From: Lachnospiraceae bacterium
Lineage (GTDB): Bacteria; Bacillota; Clostridia; Lachnospirales; Lachnospiraceae
Assembly: GCA_016291655.1 (NCBI GenBank)
Contig: JAEEYF010000091.1
Location: 1-52,612, forward strand
Reading direction: 5' to 3'
DNA: 52,612 bases
Shown: positions 1 through 7,934 of the stretch, in pieces
Position numbering within the stretch: the first letter of the stretch is position 1
How the letters are laid out: each line of letters starts with the position of its first letter
The notes under the pieces: generated by a model
What the model was told of the DNA's origin: nothing
Databases searched by the model: none
Seen by the model: the letters and a program-made list of their open reading frames with translations, nothing else
Made by a program: the position numbers and the translations under genes

Positions 1-2
1 AT

Positions 3-140
3 GATGAGGGATATGAAACAAAGTACGAGGATGTAAAGCCAGTATATATGAATAACCTTTCGGAGCAAGTAGAAACAAGGCTTCGTTACAACATCGCTCA
101 GAAGGTTGGAAATAAATACTACATTGTTTATTCGCATTAA
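3..140 (+). CDS. C-terminal fragment of an unidentified protein (cut by window edge)
   Basis: An open frame enters from the left edge and ends in TAA, giving 45 residues that finish YYIVYSH. It contains no stop and reads as protein-like, with mixed charged and aromatic residues, but I recognise no family. The next gene begins 160 bases later with its own promoter, so this is the end of a separate upstream unit. It could also be a remnant rather than the tail of an intact gene; the upstream sequence would decide. Confidence 0.4.
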   Translation, partial: DEGYETKYEDVKPVYMNNLSEQVETRLRYNIAQKVGNKYYIVYSH

Positions 141-218
141 AGATAGAGCGACTTGATAAAAAAAGTCTATTCTATCGGCTCTTTAAGTTCAAGGTGACGT
201 CTGAACAGTAACAAACCT

Positions 219-280
219 TTATCTATGCCATAATATTTGTTATTATCTATGTTGTCTTTTGCTTTGATTTATTGTATAAT
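219..280 (+). promoter_or_regulatory. Promoter of the AbiE-type operon with a repeated 9-mer
   Basis: TTGTCT (252-257) and TATAAT (275-280) are separated by 17 bases, a good sigma-A promoter spacing, 20 bases before the antitoxin start. The 9-mer TTATCTATG occurs twice, at 219-227 and 243-251, the second copy reaching to the -35 box. AbiEi-type antitoxins repress their own promoters by binding repeats there, so these copies are candidate operator halves. That role is inference. Confidence 0.55.
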
Positions 281-300
281 AATAACAAGGAGGCAAGCAA

Positions 301-912
301 ATGTATCAAGAACAGATCAATGAATATATGGCAACTCATCCTGTTTTTTTTATCGATGAAATCCAAAACTTTTTAACCATACCGAACACCAAAAAGCCAA
401 CGTTTAATACCGAACTTAGCCGAATAGAAAAAAAGGGCGGAGTAAAAAGGTTGGCACATGGTATTTACGTTGTTCCTCAGCAGTCATGCTTTGGTACATC
501 CTTTCCTAATGAACATATCATTGCGAGGCACGTATATATAGAAAAGGGTGACGGATATTTAACCGGACCATCTTTTCTTAATCAGATAGGAGTCTCGACT
601 TGGCTCCCTCAGAAAACATATTTAAAAGTGAATAATGCAAAGAAAGATATAGGGCTAAAGTCATTTCACATTGATGCATCTCGCGTTCGTATATCCGAAG
701 ATAACAAAAGATATCTCCAACTACTTGATGGTATTGCGGACTTACAAAAATACGCTACAGACAGCAAAAATATCAATGGTATGTTCTATGAACACATACG
801 TAAAACTGAGTTGAATACCACAAAACTGTTACTGATAGGGCATAAACATTATAGCCGTCCTGTGCAGGAAAAATTATATGAAATATTGGAGGGATATTAT
901 GAAATTACATGA
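301..912 (+). CDS. AbiEi-type antitoxin / transcriptional repressor (DUF6088-like)
   Basis: A 203-residue protein whose first ~90 residues look like the winged-helix N-terminus of AbiEi-family antitoxins, with a short helical segment followed by the stretch KRLAHGIYVVP, a hallmark of this group. The family represses its own operon and counters a nucleotidyltransferase toxin in type IV toxin-antitoxin systems. The start is supported by AAGGAGG 8-10 bases upstream. The next gene, which overlaps by 14 bases, encodes the matching AbiEii-type toxin, and this pairing is the strongest evidence. The pair is AT-rich compared with the sugar loci downstream, which fits a horizontally acquired defence module. 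Whether it aborts phage infection here is unknown. Confidence 0.85.
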   Translation: MYQEQINEYMATHPVFFIDEIQNFLTIPNTKKPTFNTELSRIEKKGGVKRLAHGIYVVPQQSCFGTSFPNEHIIARHVYIEKGDGYLTGPSFLNQIGVSTWLPQKTYLKVNNAKKDIGLKSFHIDASRVRISEDNKRYLQLLDGIADLQKYATDSKNINGMFYEHIRKTELNTTKLLLIGHKHYSRPVQEKLYEILEGYYEIT

Positions 913-2176
913 AGATAACATAGCGTTTGCCTCGATTATCCAGCGTATAGCCGACAGAACAGGTATAAATCCGAGTATCATAGAAAAAGATTATTATGTC
1001 TCTATGGTGCTCCAGGAAATTGGAGAACATCAAGATGAAGTTCCTGCTTTTTTCAAAGGAGGAACCTGTCTCTATAAGATATATCTGGATATGAAACGCT
1101 TTTCAGAAGATATAGATTTGACGGTCAAGATTGATGGGCTTTCAAATTCGCAGGCTAAAAGGATGCTTGAAAGATCAACTCAGAATTACACATGTATGAG
1201 CCGTCTAAAGGGTGATCCTTTGGAGGAAAACAGAAAGGGATCGATAACAACCATATACGGCTACGAACCCTTGTATAAAATAGATATAAATGATCGTTTG
1301 CAACGATATGGAAAACTAAAAATCGAAGCCACTTCATTTACGATCAGTGAACCATACGAAACCAATAAGACTGCATCTCTTATATATCAGTACGCCGACA
1401 AGAATGAAAAAGCCATATTGCAAAACAACTTTAATCTCGGTGTTTTTCCTATTCAGAACATAAGCGTTGAACGTATGTTTGCTGATAAACTTCTTGCTGC
1501 TGAGTTCTACTTTGAAAGAAAAGAATATTTTGATGTTTCAAAACACCTATACGACTTGACCGCAATGCTCAAATTGCCTCGTGTACAAACTCTTCTTTCT
1601 CATGATGATAACTTCATTCATGCTTTATCATATAAGAGGGAAGAAGAACGTTTAAGGATCGGCAGTGACCTTGCTGAAAAGCCGTTAAAAGAATTACAAA
1701 TCTTCACATCAGATGTGCATTCCAATAAGGAATTACATAATGTTTTTCATGAAATGCAGAGAGTATATGTTATTCAAGACAAAGATAAAATGTCTTTTAC
1801 AGAAGCAGTGGATTCGTTAGCGCGCATAAAGGAAAGATGTTTGCTCATATCTGATAAAGAACAAACTTTATTACGTGCTCAACACAAAACCCTTGAGCAA
1901 AACAGTTTAACTTCCATAATGGAGATGGAACAGATTCGAGATTGTTTTTTTAAAATGTCTAAAGAAGATCGTATCAAGCATCCTATAGAATGGCAAGGAA
2001 AGACTTATAGCATATCTGTATTTGAAGACCAATACTTAGCTGAATGCCAAAAAGCTGGCATTAAACCGAATGAAACTATTTTAAAACATTTTATGGATGT
2101 CTGTGTGGAATGCTCAGGCTATATCCCGCGTCACTATAAAATGCAAGGAAATCACGAAAGGCCCCTCGAACGTTGA
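899..2176 (+). CDS. AbiEii-type nucleotidyltransferase toxin
   Basis: A 425-residue protein of the AbiEii/AbiGii toxin family, which are nucleotidyltransferase-fold enzymes that modify tRNA or other RNA acceptors and stop growth. The active-site signature is visible: FKGGTCL with Gly54 and Gly55, then FSEDIDL with the metal-binding pair Asp71 and Asp73. The long C-terminal part is helical and charged, as usual for the family. I chose the ATG at 899 because GGAGGG lies 5 bases upstream; an in-frame ATG at 878 has no good ribosome site and would lengthen the overlap with the antitoxin. Translation is probably coupled to the antitoxin through the 14-base overlap. The reading frame is intact, so the toxin is likely functional. 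Confidence 0.87.
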   Translation: MKLHEDNIAFASIIQRIADRTGINPSIIEKDYYVSMVLQEIGEHQDEVPAFFKGGTCLYKIYLDMKRFSEDIDLTVKIDGLSNSQAKRMLERSTQNYTCMSRLKGDPLEENRKGSITTIYGYEPLYKIDINDRLQRYGKLKIEATSFTISEPYETNKTASLIYQYADKNEKAILQNNFNLGVFPIQNISVERMFADKLLAAEFYFERKEYFDVSKHLYDLTAMLKLPRVQTLLSHDDNFIHALSYKREEERLRIGSDLAEKPLKELQIFTSDVHSNKELHNVFHEMQRVYVIQDKDKMSFTEAVDSLARIKERCLLISDKEQTLLRAQHKTLEQNSLTSIMEMEQIRDCFFKMSKEDRIKHPIEWQGKTYSISVFEDQYLAECQKAGIKPNETILKHFMDVCVECSGYIPRHYKMQGNHERPLER

Positions 2177-2199
2177 ACTTATAAAAACATAAAAAGAAA

Positions 2200-2233
2200 G
2201 ACAAAGCCTTGCACATTACATCAAGGCTTTGTC
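2200..2233. terminator. Perfect 12-bp hairpin after the toxin gene
   Basis: GACAAAGCCTTG (2200-2211) pairs perfectly with CAAGGCTTTGTC (2222-2233) around a 10-base loop. No T-run follows directly; the true intrinsic terminator is the next hairpin. It may be a first part of a tandem terminator. Confidence 0.5.
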
Positions 2234-2242
2234 GACACTCTG

Positions 2243-2274
2243 AGGACAGTTTCAAAAGAAACTGTCCTTTTTTT
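2243..2274 (+). terminator. Rho-independent terminator of the AbiE-type operon
   Basis: AGGACAGTTTC (2243-2253) pairs perfectly with GAAACTGTCCT (2258-2268) across an AAAA loop and runs into seven T residues. This is a textbook intrinsic terminator for the toxin transcript. Confidence 0.85.
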
Positions 2275-2277
2275 CGC

Positions 2278-2411
2278 TTAGCATTGAAATACCAAGCGAA
2301 GCTTGGTATTCACGGACATAGGAATGGACCTCGCAAGCCCATGCCGGCAATGGGCTTGTGGAGGTCCGTCCCTATGTCTGTGAAAAACAACTTTGTTGTT
2401 TTTCATGCTAA
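2278..2411. repeat. Nested multi-hairpin palindromic element
   Basis: Outer arms TTAGCAT (2278-2284) and ATGCTAA (2405-2411) enclose three further inverted repeats: AATACCAAGC/GCTTGGTATT (2288-2310, GAA loop), a long imperfect stem spanning 2311-2382 (arms near CACGGACATAGG and CCTATGTCTGTG plus AAGCCCAT/ATGGGCTT), and TGAAAAACAA/TTGTTTTTCA (2381-2405). The whole folds like a cloverleaf. No open frame of note lies here. It could be a small mobile palindrome (MITE- or REP-like), a structured RNA or a terminator cluster; the sequence alone does not decide. Confidence 0.6.
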
Positions 2412-2467
2412 ATGTAAAAATGTGCAGCTTAAACGGAAACCGTCTATGCTTTGATCCGCCCATCTCA

Positions 2468-2553
2468 AGAGGTGCGGGCTTCGCCCGCACCTCTTGTCAC
2501 TCCCAACAAAATTTCCTACGTGCAAATCCTCCAAAATGGAGGATTTGCACGTA
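2468..2553. repeat. Two strong perfect hairpins in the gene-free interval
   Basis: AGAGGTGCGGGC/GCCCGCACCTCT (2468-2494, loop TTC) is followed by a 16-bp perfect stem TACGTGCAAATCCTCC/GGAGGATTTGCACGTA (2517-2553, 5-base loop). A near-direct repeat, CCCAACAAAATTTCCT at 2502 and CCCAACAATTTCCT at 2611, brackets the second hairpin. None has a T-run on either strand. Together with the element just before it this fills the 2177-2624 interval, in which I see no gene. Confidence 0.6.
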
Positions 2554-2624
2554 ATCAGCCCGCGTCCGCACTTGCATCGTGTACCCACGTACCGCGCTGC
2601 GTCCGCGTGGCCCAACAATTTCCT

Positions 2625-4193
2625 CTATTTCCCTATCTTAATCCATATCGCCGGGCGGATATATTCCTTATGGCCGGCTGCGGTGATTCCGTCAAAAGCA
2701 ATATCTCCCATGTCAGTCACGGATACGATCGTTAATCCGTCGATGCCGGGGGAACGAAGTATCCAGCTGTCTGTTGCAGCCGGACTCCATTTTGCGGCCA
2801 TATTTGCGTGGTAAGTAGCCTGACAGGTTCTGCCGGCGTCTTGCTCGGCGGGATCGCTGCTGAATCCGTACTCGGGATTTAAGACATCATCGACGGAAAG
2901 CAAAAATACCCTATCCTGAGTGTCACTGCCGCCGGCAGTTCCATACACCGGGTTGTCGTTGTTTTTAAGTTCTTTGTTTATAATGATACTTATTTCGTCT
3001 TCACTGAATGTTTCGTGTAAGAATTCATCATTCAACCACGCACGTAATGAGCAGTCGGCCCAGGTTATTTCGGCATATGCATCGTTATATTTCCGGGCGT
3101 CAAGCGGATGCAAAGCCAATGCCAGCAGTTCACCGCTGTCAACACCGAGAACTATCCAGTCAACCGGTTCTTTGCCGTTTCCAAGATTGTTATCCCGGTC
3201 ATATTCTCCGAAGGTAAAGACATCGCCCTTGTTTAGCTCGGAAAAATCAGGCGTCTCTCGTGCGGGAGTAGGTGTCGGAGTTATTTCCGGGGCGTTTCCG
3301 GACATATGCAGACATATTGCCGGGCGTACTCCGAGAGGGGCAGTATTGGAAAAAGTCTGGTCTACCCTGCCGTAGCCGTTCACCCCTCCGACTTCCGTAT
3401 TAACGATACCCGGCATGCGGATCCACCAGATAGCTGATGTTACTGTATCGAGATCGGTATGATATGGGTTTTTCGAAAGGGCATAAGCAGAAAGCCAAGA
3501 AAGGCGGTTAATATCGTCCTCCGTGTAATCGCCGGAAAATCCATATGCGGGATTCACCACATCATCATAGGATAAAAGAAATATCCGGTCTACCGTATCA
3601 TTACCACCGTCAAGACCGTTTTTAACATTGTCGCCGTTTATAAGGTACTGTGCTTTTAGGCGGCTTCTCTCTTCGTCGGTGAAAGCTTCGTTAAGAAAAT
3701 CCTCATTCAGCCATTTGCGCAAAGTACAGGTCTCCCAGGTCGTTCCGACATTCTCATCATTATAGGGCATATTTTCGATTAAATATTTGCTTGTTGCGAA
3801 CACTTCGCCGTTTTCTTTGGAAAGAACGATCCATTCTATGGGTTCCTTACCGTTACTGAGGTCATTATCCTGCTCGTAAACACCGAAAAAGAAGGTATCA
3901 CGTGGAGTAAGGTCGGACAGTTCGACCTTGGGCGTAACCGGCACTTCATTGTCTCGTTTGCCGCAGGATCGGATCAATAAAAGAAGCAAAAGGATCAACA
4001 GCAGAGCCGCAAGAATGATGAGGGGTCTCCGCAGTGTTACTTCCTTTTTTTCGGTTTCCTGTTCTTCTGCGTCCTGTTCATCTATATCCTGTTCATCCAT
4101 GTTCGGCTCATCCATATCCTGTTCATTCATGTTCGGTTCATCTATATTCTGTTCTTCCATATCCTGTTCAACTTGATTGATCTTTTTCTCCAT
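2625..4193 (-). CDS. Membrane-anchored protein with acidic pentad repeat and two DUF6273-like domains
   Basis: A 522-residue protein in three parts. Residues 1-50 are acidic pentads of the form DEQDM/DEPNM. A single membrane segment follows (about 58-75, Leu/Ile-rich, ending IRSCGKR). Two homologous domains of ~200 residues come next, each beginning with a GD/RDTFxFGxY(D/E)xDNxLxNGKEPxxWIVL motif and carrying a WLN(D/E)(E/D)FL motif, the pattern I associate with DUF6273, a domain of unknown function common in surface proteins of Clostridia. A Thr/Pro linker separates them. The N-in topology implies external C-terminal domains. It is monocistronic, with its own TTGACA promoter, and diverges from the alpha-galactosidase gene. 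The function is unknown. Confidence 0.75.
   Translation of the reverse strand: MEKKINQVEQDMEEQNIDEPNMNEQDMDEPNMDEQDIDEQDAEEQETEKKEVTLRRPLIILAALLLILLLLLLIRSCGKRDNEVPVTPKVELSDLTPRDTFFFGVYEQDNDLSNGKEPIEWIVLSKENGEVFATSKYLIENMPYNDENVGTTWETCTLRKWLNEDFLNEAFTDEERSRLKAQYLINGDNVKNGLDGGNDTVDRIFLLSYDDVVNPAYGFSGDYTEDDINRLSWLSAYALSKNPYHTDLDTVTSAIWWIRMPGIVNTEVGGVNGYGRVDQTFSNTAPLGVRPAICLHMSGNAPEITPTPTPARETPDFSELNKGDVFTFGEYDRDNNLGNGKEPVDWIVLGVDSGELLALALHPLDARKYNDAYAEITWADCSLRAWLNDEFLHETFSEDEISIIINKELKNNDNPVYGTAGGSDTQDRVFLLSVDDVLNPEYGFSSDPAEQDAGRTCQATYHANMAAKWSPAATDSWILRSPGIDGLTIVSVTDMGDIAFDGITAAGHKEYIRPAIWIKIGK
4057..4176 (-). repeat. Eight tandem 15-bp units encoding the acidic pentads
   Basis: On the plus strand the units read like TCCTGTTCATCCATG and TTCGGCTCATCCATA, eight in register from 4057 to 4176 with a few substitutions each. 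They encode the five-residue acidic repeat at the N-terminus of the DUF6273-like protein. Such an in-frame repeat can change copy number by slippage without breaking the gene. Confidence 0.8.
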
Positions 4194-4228
4194 AACGGCG
4201 CCTTTCTTCTTTACTGAAATTTATATAA

Positions 4229-4258
4229 ATTGTAGGGCATTTTGCATACATCTGTCAA
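4229..4258 (-). promoter_or_regulatory. Promoter of the DUF6273-like gene
   Basis: Read on the minus strand, TTGACA (plus positions 4253-4258) is followed after 18 bases by TACAAT (4229-4234), 36 bases before the start codon. The match to the sigma-A consensus is strong. Confidence 0.6.
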
Positions 4259-4314
4259 TAATTCTCAGAAAGATTTTATGCTTTCAGAAGGACAAGAGAG
4301 CCGCCATTTTCCGC

Positions 4315-4343
4315 TTGCCTTTTCCCGAGCACAAAGATATACT
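4315..4343 (+). promoter_or_regulatory. Promoter of the alpha-galactosidase gene
   Basis: TTGCCT (4315-4320) and TATACT (4338-4343) are separated by exactly 17 bases, 58 bases before the chosen start codon. This placement also supports the internal start at 4402 over an in-frame ATG at 4177, which lies upstream of this promoter. Confidence 0.5.
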
Positions 4344-4401
4344 GTATCTAAATCGGGCTGAACCCTTGTTTAGACCCGCACAGATCAAGAGGAGAAACTC
4401 T

Positions 4402-6633
4402 ATGAATATCACATTTGACGGATCTGCCCGCATCTTTAAGCTTGATACACCCCGCACCTCCTACATTATGGGAATCGTGAGCGAGGAAGGCTTTCTTGGG
4501 CATGCTTATTACGGAAAAAAGATTTCCGATGACGACGTAACCTACCTGATGCGCATCTTTGAAGCCCCGTTCACTCCGGAGAAGAACGAGAGGGACAGGC
4601 TAAGCTTCTACGACTGCTTCCCGTTTGAGTATCCCACGCACGGAGTGGGAGATTTCAGGGAATCCGCCCTGCGCCTTGAGGATGAGAACGGCCACAGAGC
4701 CAACAAGCTTACCTACAAGAGCCACAGCATCATTAACGGCAAAAAGAAGCTCCCGGGACTTCCCGCAACCTTCGGAACCGAAAAAGATTCCATGACTCTT
4801 GAGATCACGATGGAAGACAAAGAGGCAAAGATCGAAGTTGTCCTCTCTTATTCCGTGTTTGAAGGCATTGATGCCATCGCGAGATCCGCGAAGGTGATCA
4901 ACAGGTCCGGCAAGACGCTGAAGCTTACAAAAGCCATGTCAACCTCTCTGGACATGGATAACCGCGATTTCGACAAGATCACTCTTTTCGGATCCTGGGC
5001 TAGAGAAAAGGCCATCGACCGCACGGCAGTGGGCTACGGAGTGCAGGGCACCTGCTCCAAGAGGGGAGTATCGAGTGCGCAGCATCATCCGTTCATATGC
5101 CTGCTTGAGAAGAATGCGGATTACAACAAGGGCGAGGTTTACGGACAGGATCTTGTTTATTCGGGTAATTACAAGACCGTCATCGAAAGGAGTCAGTTTG
5201 ATTCCGTGCGCATGATGACAGGCATTAATCCCGAGGATTTTTCCTGGACGCTTAATAATAATGAAGAATTCAATACTCCGGAAGCGATACTGGTTTACTC
5301 GGCAGAGGGCCTCGGAGGCATGAGCAGAGCATTCCACGACCTCTACAGGGAGCATCTGATCCGCGGCTACTACCGCGACAAAAAGAGGCCCATCCTCATC
5401 AACAACTGGGAGGCGACCTATTTCAACTTCAACGAGAAGAAGCTGATCGACATTGCGGATTGCGCATCGAAGCTGGGCATAGAGATGCTGGTCATGGACG
5501 ACGGCTGGTTCGGAAACCGCTTTGACGACAACCGCGCTCTCGGGGACTGGGACGTAAACGAGGAAAAACTGAAGGGCGGCCTCAAGTACCTGGTGGATGA
5601 AGTAAACAAGAGAGGCATGAAGTTCGGCATATGGTTCGAGCCGGAAATGATATGCCCGGATTCCGACCTTTACAGGGCTCATCCCGACTGGGCGATACAG
5701 GTGAACGGCAGAAAGCCGGGACTTGCGAGAAACCAGATGGTCCTGGATTTCACAAGAGAAGACGTTACGGACTACATTTATAATAAAGTAAAAACGGTCT
5801 TGAACAGCGCCAATATTGAGTACGTTAAGTGGGACATGAACCGCCCGCTGGCAGACATAGGCAGCGCGGAGCTGCCTGCGGAGCGTATGGGCGAGTTTTA
5901 CCACAGATACACTTTGGGCGTCTACAAGCTTCAGGAGAGGCTCATCACCGACTTCCCGAAGTTGCTTTTGGAAAACTGCGCCTCCGGCGGAGGAAGGTTC
6001 GACGCGGGTATGCTTTATTACAGCCCGCAGATCTGGGCTTCCGATGATACGGATGCGGTGGAAAGACTCAGGATACAGGAAGGAAATGAGCTGGTGTTCC
6101 CGCTTTCCGCCATGGGCGCGCACATTTCCGACTGCCCGAACCATTGCGTCGGAAGGACCACACCCTTCAAGACCCGCGGACATGTGGCACTTGCCGGTAC
6201 TTTCGGATACGAGCTGGACGTTACAAGGATACCTGAAGAGGACAGGAACATGATCCCCGAGCAGGTCAGGATGTATCACAAGTTCAACGACATCGTGAGA
6301 GCGGGCGACTACTACAGGCTGGCTTCCTACTCGGAAAACGGCTGCTTTGACTCATGGATGAGCGTTGCAAAGGACAAAACGGAAGCTCTCGTCACCGCGG
6401 TCAACGTGATGAAGCGCCCGAACGTGAAGAGCAGGAACGTAAAACTCTTCGGTCTGGACCCTGACAAAAAATACCGCCTTCTGAACGAAGACGGTACGGA
6501 TTATACGAGCGGAATGGGCGAAGAAGGCTCCGCGAAGGTTCTCACCGGAAAGACGCTGATGAACGCGGGCATACAGATCTGCGAGACCTGGGGCGATTTC
6601 CAAAGCATATTGATACACGTTAAACAGGCATAA
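4402..6633 (+). CDS. Alpha-galactosidase, glycoside hydrolase family 36
   Basis: A 743-residue GH36 enzyme that removes alpha-1,6-galactose from galactomannan side chains or raffinose-type sugars. There is no signal peptide, so it probably acts in the cytosol on imported oligosaccharides. An N-terminal beta-sandwich is followed by a TIM barrel with the family motifs: LVMDDGWFG, GIWFEPEM, YVKWDMNR with nucleophile Asp478, CASGGGRFD, and WASDDTDA with the acid/base Asp548. The length is typical for bacterial GH36. The start at 4402 has AAGAGGAG 8 bases upstream; a longer frame exists but adds 75 hydrophobic residues unlike the family. It is convergent with the AraC gene of the mannan locus, 20 bases apart. 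The context suggests galactose removal from galactomannan. Confidence 0.93.
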   Translation: MNITFDGSARIFKLDTPRTSYIMGIVSEEGFLGHAYYGKKISDDDVTYLMRIFEAPFTPEKNERDRLSFYDCFPFEYPTHGVGDFRESALRLEDENGHRANKLTYKSHSIINGKKKLPGLPATFGTEKDSMTLEITMEDKEAKIEVVLSYSVFEGIDAIARSAKVINRSGKTLKLTKAMSTSLDMDNRDFDKITLFGSWAREKAIDRTAVGYGVQGTCSKRGVSSAQHHPFICLLEKNADYNKGEVYGQDLVYSGNYKTVIERSQFDSVRMMTGINPEDFSWTLNNNEEFNTPEAILVYSAEGLGGMSRAFHDLYREHLIRGYYRDKKRPILINNWEATYFNFNEKKLIDIADCASKLGIEMLVMDDGWFGNRFDDNRALGDWDVNEEKLKGGLKYLVDEVNKRGMKFGIWFEPEMICPDSDLYRAHPDWAIQVNGRKPGLARNQMVLDFTREDVTDYIYNKVKTVLNSANIEYVKWDMNRPLADIGSAELPAERMGEFYHRYTLGVYKLQERLITDFPKLLLENCASGGGRFDAGMLYYSPQIWASDDTDAVERLRIQEGNELVFPLSAMGAHISDCPNHCVGRTTPFKTRGHVALAGTFGYELDVTRIPEEDRNMIPEQVRMYHKFNDIVRAGDYYRLASYSENGCFDSWMSVAKDKTEALVTAVNVMKRPNVKSRNVKLFGLDPDKKYRLLNEDGTDYTSGMGEEGSAKVLTGKTLMNAGIQICETWGDFQSILIHVKQA

Positions 6634-6653
6634 CCGTTGAAGAAGAGGTGACC

Positions 6654-7547
6654 TCAGCCTCTGTAGGCTGCGGGAGTTTTGCCCGTGTGCTTCTTAAAAT
6701 GATTTATAAACTGGGTGGATGATTCGTAACCCACCTGATAACCGATCTCATGGATCTTAAGCGTGGTTTCTTTTAATAGAAGCTGCGCTTTTTTGATGCG
6801 CGTGCGGTGAAGATACTGTATGGGGGAAATGAAGTAGTAGGTGGTGAAATCCTTGCAGACCTTGTAGCGGTTGACAAAGAACAGGGTTTCAAGCTCATCC
6901 AACGTGATGTTTTTGTAGAAGTTGTTGTCTATGTACTCCTTTACCACACGAAGGTAATCGGGAACGGCATCTTCGGATTCCTTGTGGGTGGGGGAGGAGT
7001 AGTCCGCCGCCTCCGTAAAAAAGTCGGTCATATATCTGTGGAACGCCAGGAGCCCGATCTCGTGTGACTGTCCGCCGGAAGGCAGAAGCGGACGGAGAGA
7101 GGAACTCAGACCCGTGGAGGCGAAGGAAGGCAGGTGAAAGACCGAGGTGTTGTTGAGATTTACGGTGAGGAGGTCATAGAACCAGGTGCTCTGAGGTCCG
7201 GTATAGTAAATAATGTCATATTCAAAGCCTTTGTCCGTGACGAAGGAGAAAGGAACACTGCAGTCGAAGATCAAAAGAGAGCTTTGGGGCATCTCATAGC
7301 TTTGCGCACCGGAGGTGATCACACCGCTGTTTTTTGTTACATAGAAAATGCAATAAGCCGGTACGGGACCGAAGGAAAGACGCATCCCCGCGGGCTGGCT
7401 GATGTGACCGAGAGCCAAAGGTGTGAAAAGGGTGCTTGAAGCGGAAGGATCCTTAGAGTAACTTTTAGGTAAATATTGGGTAATTACCGCTCCGCCGAGA
7501 AGCTTCGGCATTTCTGTTATCGCATGTACAAGGGTTCTGGTAAACAT
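6654..7547 (-). CDS. AraC-family regulator of the mannan locus
   Basis: A 297-residue transcription factor. The N-terminal ~160 residues form a sugar-sensing beta-barrel-type region. The C-terminal ~100 residues are a double helix-turn-helix AraC domain, with NITLDELETLFFVNRYKVCKDF as first motif region and IHEIGYQVGYESSTQFINHFKK as second, ending KHTGKTPAAYRG as is standard. AGGAGGGG lies upstream of the ATG. It is transcribed divergently from the mannan operon across a 387-base AT-rich interval that holds repeated TTTAGC hexamers, so it most likely activates the epimerase-to-GH130 operon in response to a mannan-derived sugar. The ligand is not predictable from sequence. Confidence 0.88.
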   Translation of the reverse strand: MFTRTLVHAITEMPKLLGGAVITQYLPKSYSKDPSASSTLFTPLALGHISQPAGMRLSFGPVPAYCIFYVTKNSGVITSGAQSYEMPQSSLLIFDCSVPFSFVTDKGFEYDIIYYTGPQSTWFYDLLTVNLNNTSVFHLPSFASTGLSSSLRPLLPSGGQSHEIGLLAFHRYMTDFFTEAADYSSPTHKESEDAVPDYLRVVKEYIDNNFYKNITLDELETLFFVNRYKVCKDFTTYYFISPIQYLHRTRIKKAQLLLKETTLKIHEIGYQVGYESSTQFINHFKKHTGKTPAAYRG

Positions 7548-7934
7548 GGTTTTTTAGCCCCTCCTAAAATGATTTGGCAAATTGAACTGACTTTTAAATA
7601 GTTTTTGTGCAAAATATTTAAACAAGAATTATATATGCTTTCAATAATCATATATATTTTAGCATATAGGCTAAATTTTAGCAAGCATATTTAGGTAAAA
7701 TTTCGCTAAATTCAAGTAGATTTAAGTGGAAAACAAGAGGTTAAGATAAATGCTTTTATGCAAAATGCACAAAAAATCGGGCTTTGAATTGTGCATTACT
7801 TACTAAATTCTAAAATCAATCAATTAAACAATATGTTTATCAATTTTTCGTGATGATTAAATTTTTTATGCGGATATAATGGTTAAAAAAGAAAGTGGGA
7901 AGAAATTCGCTTAACGGTTTGGGAGAGAGAAAAA
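7548..7934 (+). promoter_or_regulatory. Divergent control region of the mannan operon
   Basis: A gene-free, very AT-rich interval. TTTAGC or its complement GCTAAA occurs at 7658-7663, 7670-7675, 7677-7682 and 7705-7710, with a near copy TTTAGG at 7690. The middle two form GCTAAATTTTAGC, an odd-centred palindrome. These are candidate AraC-family operators. TATAAT at 7875-7880 has no recognisable -35 box, which fits an activator-dependent promoter, and the first gene starts 54 bases downstream with GGGAGAG as ribosome site. The regulator assignment is inference. Confidence 0.55.

Noticed and set aside
2451-2814. Short plus-strand frames over the hairpins and the end of the DUF6273-like gene
   Set aside because: They run through palindromes and antisense to a supported gene, with no ribosome site.
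4177-4401. N-terminal extension of the alpha-galactosidase
   Set aside because: It precedes the predicted promoter, adds hydrophobic residues foreign to GH36, and a good ribosome site marks 4402.
4939-6279. Long open frame on the minus strand inside the alpha-galactosidase gene
   Set aside because: It mirrors the codon pattern of a clear GH36 gene with all catalytic motifs; the antisense product resembles no family and has no ribosome site.
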